Program-made: the position numbers and the translations under genes
Notes under the pieces: model-generated
What the model was told of the DNA's origin: nothing
What the model saw: only the letters and a program-made list of their open reading frames with translations
The model's database searches: none
Origin: Thiogranum sp.
GTDB taxonomy: Bacteria > Pseudomonadota > Gammaproteobacteria > DSM-19610
Reading direction: 5' to 3'
Assembly: GCA_030148775.1 (NCBI GenBank)
Contig: JASBST010000107.1
Span: 1 to 40,820, forward strand
Length of the DNA: 40,820 nucleotides
Shown here: one piece after another, positions 24,756 through 32,459 of the stretch
Position numbering within the stretch: the stretch's first letter is position 1
How the letters are laid out: every line of letters begins with the position of its first letter

Positions 24756-25400
24756 GTGCACGTTCGGCGGATCGCGTTCTACGGGCTGCTGGTCACCATG
24801 GCGTTGGCCGCGCTGATTGGTGACCCAAGGCCGGAGCAAGAGTATCGGCTATCAACAAATTTCGCTCCCGGCGGTCTGCAGACAGCGACGGACGCTTGGG
24901 AGCCGGGTTATCCGGCGGTTGATACGGGTAACCCCGTACCGCGAGGACTATACAGCGTCGTCGCCTATCTGTTGAGTGCCGCCTCGCTGATGACGGTGCT
25001 GATAGCCTCGGTTGCGACCTCGTGCAGGCCCAGGCGCGGACCAAGGTCGGCGTGGAGCGACGGATTACTGTGGGGTATCGCGGGCTACACCGTATTCTGT
25101 TTGTCCATGAGCGCGCTTAGCTATTTTATGAAAGCCCACGGTCATCTGCAGTTGACGCAGGCGGCTGCGGCAGGCGGGAAGATGCCTGGTGTCGATAGTC
25201 AGTACTTGCCGGGTCTCTTGTCCGCCCCTGCGAGCGGCGCGGCGAGCCCGGGCGATGCGGGATGTCGGGGCGAAGAGGGCAGGGGCGAACGGACGGACGA
25301 GGACGGCCGGCGGAGTCAGCCCCAGCGGTTCGCTTATCGTAAGCCAGCGGAGTCGCCGGGGGGCATGCCCGGCACAGTGAGCGGCGGCAGGCGCCAGTAG
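24756..25400 (+). CDS. Second CbtA-like membrane protein with an aberrant C-terminus
   Basis: This 214-codon GTG-start gene has GGAGGG 6 bases upstream. The first 115 residues resemble CbtA: an N-terminal VRRIAFYGLLVTMALAALIG helix, a second helix SVVAYLLSAASLMTVLIASV, and SDGLLWGIAGYTVF, close to the core of the preceding CbtA. From there it diverges to LSMSALSYFMKAHGH, which resembles the DsrE-like protein two genes on (FSMNALTYFIKGH). The last 70 residues are hydrophilic and Gly/Arg-rich, and look like out-of-frame sequence. It may be a fused or frameshifted paralogue. Functional status is doubtful. Confidence 0.55.
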   Translation: MHVRRIAFYGLLVTMALAALIGDPRPEQEYRLSTNFAPGGLQTATDAWEPGYPAVDTGNPVPRGLYSVVAYLLSAASLMTVLIASVATSCRPRRGPRSAWSDGLLWGIAGYTVFCLSMSALSYFMKAHGHLQLTQAAAAGGKMPGVDSQYLPGLLSAPASGAASPGDAGCRGEEGRGERTDEDGRRSQPQRFAYRKPAESPGGMPGTVSGGRRQ

Positions 25401-25459
25401 TCGACCAACGGCATCAACTAACGGCAAACACGAATCTTAGGAAACATGGGGTTTCACCA

Positions 25460-25849
25460 ATGTCCAGAAAAATTTGCATCGTATGTGCCTCGGGTAGCCG
25501 GGAGAAGTTGCAGATGGCGGCGATGCTCGCGTCGGTCGCCGCCGCGAGCGGCGATCAGGTCACTGTGTTTTTCTCCATGAACGCGCTGACCTATTTCATC
25601 AAGGGGCATGTCAGCGAAGCCCCGAATGAAGGGGAGTTCGGCCAGCTGTTGAAAACCGACGGTGTGCCTACCTTCAGGCAGCTGTTTCATCAGGCCGCCG
25701 AACTCGGCGACGCCAGACTGTTGCCATGCTCCATGGCCATCGACCTGTTGAAGATCGACGCGGACGCGCTCGATCCCGAATTCGGACCTCCCACCGGCTT
25801 GACGGTTTTTCTCAACGAAGCCGAGGGCGGTCAACTGCTGACATTTTAA
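25460..25849 (+). CDS. DsrE/DsrF-like sulfur-relay protein
   Basis: This 129-residue soluble protein of the DsrE/peroxiredoxin-like family opens with KICIVCASGSREKLQMAAML, continues FFSMNALTYFIKGH and VPTFRQLFHQAAELGDA, and has the conserved Cys90 in LLPCSMA. That Cys position carries persulfide sulfur in related proteins. It lies directly before a TusA-like gene and an SQR-like gene, a grouping known from sulfur oxidisers, so it probably accepts or passes on sulfane sulfur in the cytoplasm. Two further cysteines (Cys6, Cys9) are near the N-terminus. Confidence 0.82.
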   Translation: MSRKICIVCASGSREKLQMAAMLASVAAASGDQVTVFFSMNALTYFIKGHVSEAPNEGEFGQLLKTDGVPTFRQLFHQAAELGDARLLPCSMAIDLLKIDADALDPEFGPPTGLTVFLNEAEGGQLLTF

Positions 25850-25886
25850 GGCGCGCCCCGGTGCGATCAGAACGAGGAATTGAAAA

Positions 25887-26117
25887 ATGAGTGAAGTGAA
25901 AGTTATCGACGCCTGCAACACCTTTTGTCCGGGTCCGCTAATGGAGCTGATCACCTATATGAAGCAAGCCCAGATCGGCGACACCCTGGAGTTGCTGTCG
26001 ACCGACCAGGGCTCGGCCGCGGACGTGCCGGAATGGGTCGAGAAAGTCGGCCACCAGATGGTGGGCAGCGAAAAGATCGGCGATGTCTGGCACATCAAGG
26101 TTCGCAAGGCGAAGTAA
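25887..26117 (+). CDS. TusA/SirA-like sulfur carrier protein
   Basis: This 76-residue protein has the TusA signature CPGP in NTFCPGPLMELITYM; Cys14 is the persulfide carrier. The rest follows the two-layer fold with a central LELLSTDQGSAADVPEWV. TusA proteins hand sulfur to partners such as DsrE; here the two genes are 37 bases apart with the SQR-like gene behind. In the thiocyanate setting it could move sulfur released after COS breakdown. A GAGGAA ribosome binding site precedes the ATG. Confidence 0.87.
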   Translation: MSEVKVIDACNTFCPGPLMELITYMKQAQIGDTLELLSTDQGSAADVPEWVEKVGHQMVGSEKIGDVWHIKVRKAK

Positions 26118-26177
26118 AGGCTTTGGAGACGATTTAACGCCGTCGCTGCCAAAGACGGTTGGAGAAGGGAGTATATC

Positions 26178-27311
26178 ATGCGAATTCTAGTTGTCGGTGG
26201 CGGAACGGGTGGAACCATTATCGCCAACAATCTGGCTCGCCGGCTATCCGCCGAACTACGGACCGGTAAAGTCAGTTTGACCATGCTGTCGGCCAGTGAC
26301 CGGCATATGTATCAACCGGGTCTGCTGTACGTGGCGTTCGGGCAAATGATGCCCGATACCCTCTACCGCGACCAGGCCAGCCTGTTGGAGGCCAGTATCG
26401 AGTTTCACGTCGATCCGGTAAAGCATTTCATGCTGGATGAACGGCGGGTGAAGACACAGTCAGATCGGGTGTTCGACTATGACATCCTGGTGATCGCCAC
26501 CGGTTCGCGCATGGTGCCCGAGGAAATACCCGGTCTGGTCGAGGGGTCGGAAACCTTCTACTCCGAGGCCGGCGCAATAAAGATGTACAAGGCGCTGCGC
26601 AACTTCAAGGGCGGCAGAGTGGCGATCGTCGTGGGTGTTCCGCACAAGTGTCCTATCGCACCCGTGGAAGTGACCTTCTCACTGCACGATTATTTCAAGA
26701 CGCGTGGTATCCGTGACAAAGTCGAAATCAAGTACCACTATCCCATCAATCGGATTCACAGCATTGAGAATGTCGCCAAATGGGCCAAACCGGAGTTCGA
26801 TCGCATGGGTGTGGCCTATGAAACCTTGTTTAACCTCAAGGAGGTCGATGTGCAAAACAAGGTTATCCACAGTGAAGAAGACACCGAGTACGCCTACGAT
26901 CTGCTGATCTCCATCCCGGCCCATCGGGGTATGGCGGTGATCGAGGAGAACCGGCTCGGCCAGGCCGGCTGGATACCCACCGACCGGCATCAACTGACCA
27001 TGGAGGGTTATGACAATGTTTATGTTCTGGGAGATACCACTAATCTTCCCGTCAGCAAGACCGGCTCCGCGGCCCATTTCGAGGCCGAGGTGATCGCCGA
27101 CAACATCGCTTCAATTGTAAAGATCGGCACACCGGTGCGCGAATACGATGGCAAGGTGTACTGCTTCATCGAAGCCGGTCACGACCAGGCCACCTACGCG
27201 ATGTTCAACTATCTAAATCCCCCCGACCTGAAGCCCGCGAACAAGTCCATGCATTGGTTCAAGATGTCATACAACCAAATGTACTGGAGCAGCGTGCGCG
27301 GATTGCTTTGA
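26178..27311 (+). CDS. SQR-like FAD/NAD(P) disulfide oxidoreductase
   Basis: This 377-residue flavoprotein has the FAD-binding GGGTGG at the N-terminus, ILVIATGSRMVPEEIPG, and the second FAD motif NVYVLGDTTNLPVSKTG. Only two cysteines are present: Cys158 (PHKCPIAP) and Cys329 (KVYCFIEAG). They correspond to the redox pair of sulfide:quinone oxidoreductases (Cys160/Cys356 in Acidithiobacillus); the third Cys is missing. The C-terminus is aromatic and could bind the membrane. It probably oxidises sulfide or a persulfide and passes electrons to quinone. It clusters with DsrE, TusA and DUF1641. Confidence 0.82.
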   Translation: MRILVVGGGTGGTIIANNLARRLSAELRTGKVSLTMLSASDRHMYQPGLLYVAFGQMMPDTLYRDQASLLEASIEFHVDPVKHFMLDERRVKTQSDRVFDYDILVIATGSRMVPEEIPGLVEGSETFYSEAGAIKMYKALRNFKGGRVAIVVGVPHKCPIAPVEVTFSLHDYFKTRGIRDKVEIKYHYPINRIHSIENVAKWAKPEFDRMGVAYETLFNLKEVDVQNKVIHSEEDTEYAYDLLISIPAHRGMAVIEENRLGQAGWIPTDRHQLTMEGYDNVYVLGDTTNLPVSKTGSAAHFEAEVIADNIASIVKIGTPVREYDGKVYCFIEAGHDQATYAMFNYLNPPDLKPANKSMHWFKMSYNQMYWSSVRGLL

Positions 27312-27322
27312 GGAACCCGACC

Positions 27323-27775
27323 ATGACCTCGCAGATAGAAGTCTCCGATCGACCCGCGCCGCCGTCCGAGCCTGGTGTCGGTCCGGCCGAACTCGCCCGA
27401 CTCTCGGAACTGGCCACGCTTGTTACCGCCGCGCAGGATGCGATGTCCGACGATATCGTCACCCGGTTGTCCGCCGCGCTGAACGAGGGGATGATCCTGC
27501 TCGACCGTCTCACGCGTAATCAGGCGTTGATGCGTCTGCTTCACACACTCGAGCGTGCGGAATGCCAGAATCTGCTGGAAGCGCTGGCCGAGGCATTGGC
27601 GGCGACCAGTCGGGACCTGGCCAAGGGGCGGGCCGCGGATGGCGGGTTAGGCGGCTGGGTTCGGTTACTGCGGGATCCGGACACCTGCGAAACCCTACGC
27701 CTGGTGTCGGTGTTGGGCAGTCACCTCAGCCGTAACCTGCAGGCATCGCGGGCGCCCGATTCTTCGTCAAGCTAA
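27323..27775 (+). CDS. DUF1641 family protein
   Basis: This 150-residue, largely helical protein includes LARLSELATLVTAAQDAMSD, MILLDRLTRNQALMRLLHTL and WVRLLRDPDTCETLRLVSVL, the DUF1641 pattern. Such proteins are repeatedly encoded next to SQR-like flavoproteins in archaea and sulfur oxidisers; their role is unknown and could be as a small partner subunit. The start at 27323 has GAGGAA upstream, 11 bases after the SQR-like stop. Its stop codon overlaps that of the convergent porin gene. Confidence 0.78.
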   Translation: MTSQIEVSDRPAPPSEPGVGPAELARLSELATLVTAAQDAMSDDIVTRLSAALNEGMILLDRLTRNQALMRLLHTLERAECQNLLEALAEALAATSRDLAKGRAADGGLGGWVRLLRDPDTCETLRLVSVLGSHLSRNLQASRAPDSSSS

Positions 27776-28899
27776 AATTCGGCCACAGCGCGCAGGCCCG
27801 CGATCCAGCCCCGCGGACTGCGGCCGTCTTTGCGCGTGTCGTTCAGATACTGGAGATCGGCGCTGAGGCTGAGCGTTGTGTTCAGTTGCCAGCGGTAATA
27901 GCCTTCGACCACCCAGGATCTGGCGATGTCCAGGCTACCACCATCGAGGCGGGCGAAGCCAAGCCCGAGGCGATCGACGCCGCGACCCCATGCCGCCCCA
28001 TCCAGCTCGATGCCCGCCGAATAGATCGCATTGTGCTCGACTGCGGCCTGGTCGCTTTGCCAGCCGAAGCGAGCCCAGGCGCCGAGGACGGCGCCGAACT
28101 GTTGGTCGAAGGAAAACAGTACGCCGTGGCGGTTTTCCGTGTGGGCGCCGCTGTGGTGGAGGAAGTCGCGGCTGCCGGCGGCGAGAATCATCCGGTAGTT
28201 GCCCTCGCCGTAACGGCTGTGGATGCCGCGGGCGATCTGTAATCCATAGAACCGATAGGCCTTGCCGTCGTCATTTTCACCGACCTCCATCGCCACCGCG
28301 TGCAGAGACCAATGGTCGAATTGCCATTCCACTGCGGCGCCTAGGTCGTAAGAGGGTAGAAAAACATTGGGACCGTTGGTCATCACCGCGTTCATGAATT
28401 GGTGGTATTCATCGTTGGCGTAACGGTTGTTGTCGAGATAATCCGTCGCGTCTATGACTCCGAAGGTGACGCCGATCTGTTGTGTGTCGGACCGAAATTC
28501 GTGCCGATACCACGCGGTAAGCAGGTGGTCGTGACTATGACCGTTGATGTTCTTGACGTCGTGTTCCAGGTCGGCGGACCAGGGCGCGACAGTGAAGGGT
28601 GCATTTCCATTCAATCCGTTGCCGATCGCGAAGCCGAACTTAGTATGTAATTCGTCGAACCGGGTTGGCCGGTAGCTAAGTTCAGGTTGGACGATGGTCG
28701 CGCCCTTGCAACCGTTGTCGTACCCCGCTGCGTCGGTGATTCGCTGGCACTGCATGCCGCCGGCGAGGATGCTGCCAATGGATAGATGCTGATTGATTTC
28801 GAATCCATGAACGGCGTCGACCAGGGAAGCCGGCGCCAATAGCGCCCCGATGCGCAAAAGTGTCGTTCCGATCCACTTCGGGTCCGCCCGGGGCGCCAC
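27772..28899 (-). CDS. OprB-like outer-membrane porin
   Basis: This roughly 375-residue beta-barrel protein has alternating amphipathic strands, including GVTFGVIDATDYLDNNRYAN, WSLHAVAMEVGENDDGKAY and WVVEGYYRWQLNTTLSLSAD. It ends in the typical Phe (AVAEF) used by the outer-membrane insertion machinery. The family is carbohydrate-selective OprB-like. The start is uncertain: I prefer the GTG at 28899, which gives a usable signal peptide (TTLLRIGALLAPASLVDA) and overlaps the upstream porin gene by only 2 bases into its stop region's leader; a frame open to 28989 exists. It may be translated with the upstream porin. Confidence 0.72.
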   Translation of the reverse strand: MAPRADPKWIGTTLLRIGALLAPASLVDAVHGFEINQHLSIGSILAGGMQCQRITDAAGYDNGCKGATIVQPELSYRPTRFDELHTKFGFAIGNGLNGNAPFTVAPWSADLEHDVKNINGHSHDHLLTAWYRHEFRSDTQQIGVTFGVIDATDYLDNNRYANDEYHQFMNAVMTNGPNVFLPSYDLGAAVEWQFDHWSLHAVAMEVGENDDGKAYRFYGLQIARGIHSRYGEGNYRMILAAGSRDFLHHSGAHTENRHGVLFSFDQQFGAVLGAWARFGWQSDQAAVEHNAIYSAGIELDGAAWGRGVDRLGLGFARLDGGSLDIARSWVVEGYYRWQLNTTLSLSADLQYLNDTRKDGRSPRGWIAGLRAVAEF

Positions 28900-28906
28900 C
28901 GCTGGT

Positions 28907-30280
28907 TTACTTGAACTGAAACTCACCCCATACCCAGGCCTTGTTGGTGTCCACCATACCCGCGATGGGGTTGTCGTTGGCACGTTCAAAAGTGGCGAAT
29001 TTGATCCCGGTCAGCCAGTTTTTACCATATTTCTTCGCCGCAAGAAAGTTCCACTCGTCACCATAATCGTTACTGCCGGCGTCGGTTTCATACTTGTGGT
29101 AGGCCGCCACGAGCTTTATACCGGCGATCTTGGTGGCGACCACAAACATATTGTCGTTCAGGCCCTGCGCGGGGTTGGTGGAGTTGGCGCCGACAAATTT
29201 GTCCGCCCATCCATTGAAGGCATGCACGGTGGCCAGTGGCGTCTGCAGTGAGGTCGTACCGTTGCCACCGAGATGCTCACGCGCCGCCTGTAGCGTCAAT
29301 GGCAGTGTGCCGACCTTGAATTTACCGCCCAACTGTACGAGGTAATAGTCCTCATCGATGTTCAGTGGGTTATTGTAGGCGTCCTGTTGATTGGCCCATT
29401 CCAGTTCGTAGAGCAGCGTGAACGCCTTGCTCAGTGCGCGCGCACCGGTCAGCCGAATACCAAAAGTGTTGGTCGAAAGTCGCTGTTCATTGAACTGCGC
29501 CGGCGCCGGTATGCCCGAGTTCGTTCTCTTCAGATTCTTGAAATCGAGTAAATAGGCGTAGCCCACCCATTTCCCCCAGGGCGATTGATAGGCGAGATTG
29601 ATCAGATGAGCGGCGTCGAACTTGTACTGCTGAAAGGCAGAGTCATTGCCGAAGATACGGTTCGCTCTTTCGACGAATGCGTATTGAAGTGTCGTCCGTG
29701 GGATGACCGTACTGTAGAGACTGACCGCGTCGAGCGTCTGCATATTCTGGCGCCAACGCACATCCCCGACCCAGCGGTCATTGTCCAGCACCAGGCGCTG
29801 GCGACCGACCCGTACCTGGGTCTTGTTCAGCAGGGCGGGGCCGTTACTCGCATGGATACCGATATAGGCCTGGTTGATTTCTGTCGCGGCCGGGTCGGGC
29901 ACCAGCGAATCCGTACCTACCTTGCTGAAATCGGTGGTGTCGAAGTAATCACTGTCGTTCAGGTGGGAGACGGCTTCGCCCTCAAGCCGCATCCAGAAGG
30001 CGTTCCAACGCTGGCTGGTATAACCGACCCTGGAGCGTATGGTAAACGCCTCGGCATTGTTTTTACTGTTGTCTTCGTGCACGTACTCATAGCGAGGCCG
30101 GAGCTCGACATTGGGACTGCCGCTTACCAAAGCCTGGGTGAAGCCGGCGGCTTCGGGCGGGGATACCGGTGCCGGCGGGGCCGGTACACCGACGCCATAG
30201 GCCGTTGAGGTGGTGCAAAGGGCAAGCGCGAACAAACCGCGCGTGCGTGAGCTGAATGGTGGCGTGTGGTGAACGGACAT
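28907..30280 (-). CDS. Alginate-export-like outer-membrane porin
   Basis: This 457-residue protein has a signal peptide and a large beta-barrel: VELRPRYEYVHEDN, RSRVGYTSQRWNAFWMRLEG, KTQVRVGRQRLVLDNDRWVG and a C-terminal WGEFQFK ending in a charged residue. The pattern is that of the alginate-export (AlgE-like) barrel family, many members of which are porins with no alginate role. GGAGGT lies before the ATG. It is followed on the same strand by the OprB-like gene. Location next to the thiocyanate locus makes anion entry across the outer membrane a possible role, unproven. Confidence 0.78.
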   Translation of the reverse strand: MSVHHTPPFSSRTRGLFALALCTTSTAYGVGVPAPPAPVSPPEAAGFTQALVSGSPNVELRPRYEYVHEDNSKNNAEAFTIRSRVGYTSQRWNAFWMRLEGEAVSHLNDSDYFDTTDFSKVGTDSLVPDPAATEINQAYIGIHASNGPALLNKTQVRVGRQRLVLDNDRWVGDVRWRQNMQTLDAVSLYSTVIPRTTLQYAFVERANRIFGNDSAFQQYKFDAAHLINLAYQSPWGKWVGYAYLLDFKNLKRTNSGIPAPAQFNEQRLSTNTFGIRLTGARALSKAFTLLYELEWANQQDAYNNPLNIDEDYYLVQLGGKFKVGTLPLTLQAAREHLGGNGTTSLQTPLATVHAFNGWADKFVGANSTNPAQGLNDNMFVVATKIAGIKLVAAYHKYETDAGSNDYGDEWNFLAAKKYGKNWLTGIKFATFERANDNPIAGMVDTNKAWVWGEFQFK

Positions 30281-30527
30281 AACCGGTACCTCCCTTGGGT
30301 TTGGCTCGCCGTATGATCGGGCGCCTCCGGGGTCGTGCCGATTCTATGTTTTCGCATAACCGCGCTTCTAGGACCGGCTATGGCGAACAGCGCTCCCCGA
30401 TTGTTGATCTCTCTAAGCGTCACTCGCAGCGGAAGGCTGCACGTTATCCAGCCTAGTCATTGGCTGATTAGCCGTCCAAGACTTTGTTGCTATTGCACTC
30501 ATAGGCGTTTCTTATGGATAAGTGCAG
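30281..30527. other. Intergenic region upstream of the porin genes
   Basis: No gene was recognised. The region should hold the minus-strand promoter for the porins. Short open frames on both strands show no family signature. It runs directly into the decayed cfa copy. Confidence 0.4.
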
Positions 30528-30870
30528 CGTTTCGCTGGGATTAGGCCAAGCCTATATGGATTAGGTCTGGGAAGCAGATAAGCTGGATGAAACCATAACG
30601 CGGTTACTGCGCGGACATCGACAGCCAATGGACGGGTTGGATAAAGTCGTGGCTTCGAGAGACCAGATGCACACGATGCGAAGGCGCTGCGGCGGACTGC
30701 CTGTCGATATCCGATACATGAATTATCGCGAGTTGGACGGAAAATTCGACAAGCTGTTTTCCGTGGGTATGTTCGAGCATGTTGGCGCAAAAAACCACAC
30801 GATCCATTTCGACACGGTCAACGAGCTGATGAAAAACGGCGGGCTGTTTCTTTTGCATACTATCGGCGGG
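30528..30870 (+). pseudogene. Decayed, internally deleted copy of the cfa gene
   Basis: Translation matches the adjacent cfa product in two blocks: LGQAYMD-stop-VWEADKLDETITRLLR, then MRRRCGGLPVDIRYMNYREL, FSVGMFEHVGAKN and LMKNGGLFLLHTIGG. Relative to the intact gene about 320 bases are missing in the middle, including the SAM-binding GCGWGG motif, and an in-frame TAG lies near the start. The 3' third is also lost. It is a tandem duplication that decayed, or a product of recombination. Confidence 0.85.
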
Positions 30871-31056
30871 GCGGAGTCGGGATTGGCTTGTGCTGGCGCC
30901 ACTAGCCCGGTTATGCACACCAAGATGGATATTAGTATCGGCATTTCCGATAATAGCTGCAAAAAAATATTGTTTTACAAATATTAAATCAATCTCTAGC
31001 CTCCCTTACACAATGCGCACTCTGCTAACAGATCAAAACAAGAGAAGGCTGTAGCC

Positions 31057-32235
31057 ATGCTGAGAGAAGAAGAATTTTCCAACAACGGAAGTACCTATCT
31101 GGGCGCGACCGCGGATACCGGCATTCCCAAAGTTTTGCAGCGACTGTCAGCAGCGGCAAATATCCGTTTCGACGGCGACGCACCGTGGGATATTCAGGTT
31201 AAAAGCCACCGCCTGTACCGGCACATACTCACTAAAGGTTCACTGGGATTCGGCGAGGCCTATATGAATGGAATCTGGGACGCCGACAAGCTGGACGAAA
31301 CCATAACGCGGATATTGCGTGCCGACGTCGACGGTCAATTGAACGGTTGGATGAAGCTACGGTTGCTCGCCGATATTTTACGGCAGAATGTGCTCAATCT
31401 GCAATCACCCCGGCGGGCATTCCAGATAGGAGAGCGGCATTACGATATTGGCAACGATATTTTCTCCGCCATGCTGGATAGAAGCATGAACTATTCCTGC
31501 GGCTACTGGGAATATGCCGACAGCCTCGACCAAGCACAGCACGACAAGATGGACATGATCTGCAGAAAGCTGGACTTGCAGCCTGGTGAAAAGTTGTTGG
31601 AAATCGGCTGCGGCTGGGGCGGGCTGGCACGCCATGCCGCCAAGTATTACAAGGCCGAGGTCACCGGAATTACCGTTTCGAAGGAACAGCTCCACGCGGC
31701 GCGAAGGCGCTGTGCCGGACTGTCCGTCGATATCAGATATATGGATTACCGTGAGCTGGACGGAAACTTCGACAAGTTGGTCTCGGTGGGGATGTTCGAG
31801 CATGTCGGACCGAAAAACTATACGACCTATTTCGACACGGCTACCGAACTGATGAAGGACGGTGGATTGTTCTTGCTGCACACCATCGGTATCCATGCCA
31901 CCTCGAAAACGGTCGACCCGTGGATCAACAAGTATATTTTCCCCAACGGCAAGCTTCCTTCCGCCAAAGAGATCGCCAGTGCGATCGACAATCGCCTGGT
32001 CATAGAGGACTGGCACAACTTCGGCCACGACTATGACCGCACGCTCATGGCCTGGTGGGATAACTTCCAGCGTGCCTGGAGCGCGTTGAAGGGGCGTTAC
32101 GACCAGCGCTTTTACCGAATGTGGAAATACTATCTGCTGAGTTGTGCCGGCTTCTTCCGTTCCCGTCAGGGTCACCTGTGGCAGATCGTGCTGAGCAAAA
32201 GACAGCGTACCGGGATATATCGCTCGATCCGCTAG
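31057..32235 (+). CDS. cfa: Cyclopropane-fatty-acid-phospholipid synthase
   Basis: This 392-residue SAM-dependent enzyme adds a methylene bridge to unsaturated acyl chains of membrane phospholipids. The N-terminal lipid-binding part includes FGEAYMNGIWDADKLDETI, then HYDIGNDIF and MNYSCGYWEYADSLDQAQ. The SAM motif is LEIGCGWGGLARHAAKYY, followed by TGITVSKEQ, VSVGMFEHVG and the C-terminal block with DWHNFGHDYDRTLMAWW. Length fits E. coli Cfa (382). It is likely monocistronic and serves membrane stress tolerance. A decayed partial copy lies immediately upstream. Confidence 0.93.
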   Translation: MLREEEFSNNGSTYLGATADTGIPKVLQRLSAAANIRFDGDAPWDIQVKSHRLYRHILTKGSLGFGEAYMNGIWDADKLDETITRILRADVDGQLNGWMKLRLLADILRQNVLNLQSPRRAFQIGERHYDIGNDIFSAMLDRSMNYSCGYWEYADSLDQAQHDKMDMICRKLDLQPGEKLLEIGCGWGGLARHAAKYYKAEVTGITVSKEQLHAARRRCAGLSVDIRYMDYRELDGNFDKLVSVGMFEHVGPKNYTTYFDTATELMKDGGLFLLHTIGIHATSKTVDPWINKYIFPNGKLPSAKEIASAIDNRLVIEDWHNFGHDYDRTLMAWWDNFQRAWSALKGRYDQRFYRMWKYYLLSCAGFFRSRQGHLWQIVLSKRQRTGIYRSIR

Positions 32236-32393
32236 CTTATAGCTTGACGGCGGATGGAGAGGTTACGCGATCTGACGGATAAAAACCCGCGTGCCGGCAG
32301 GCCCATCCGGGAAACTTTTAGGCCTCTTACCCCGACGTTTCTCGCCTCGGGCATATAACAGGCCATTAAAAGTGTAAGGCAATAACATTTAAC

Positions 32394-32410
32394 ATGTGCT
32401 TGCAATACAT
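32394..32410. promoter_or_regulatory. NsrR-like site 1 (imperfect)
   Basis: ATGTGC-TTGCA-ATACAT has the 17-base span of the NsrR motif (ATGYAT, 5 bases, ATRCAT), with two mismatches in the left half. It lies 50 bases before the nirK start. Its centre is 33 bases from that of site 2, three helical turns. Confidence 0.5.
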
Positions 32411-32426
32411 CATTAACGAAGTTAAC

Positions 32427-32443
32427 ATGTATATACGATACAT
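32427..32443. promoter_or_regulatory. NsrR-like site 2 (perfect half-sites)
   Basis: ATGTAT-ATACG-ATACAT is a perfect inverted repeat with the half-site and spacing of NsrR operators. It ends 16 bases before the nirK ATG, so bound repressor would block transcription or initiation. The NsrR-type regulator gene is at 35750, same strand. Confidence 0.68.
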
Positions 32444-32459
32444 CAAAAGGGAGCGCCCA

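Larger units (their letters stand above)
32236..32459. other. nirK leader and upstream spacer
   Basis: An A/T-rich leader before nirK holding two NsrR-like dyads (listed separately) and TTAAC-GAA-GTTAA between them. A ribosome binding site of the AAGGGAG type lies about 6 bases before the nirK ATG at 32460. No gene is visible. Confidence 0.6.
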
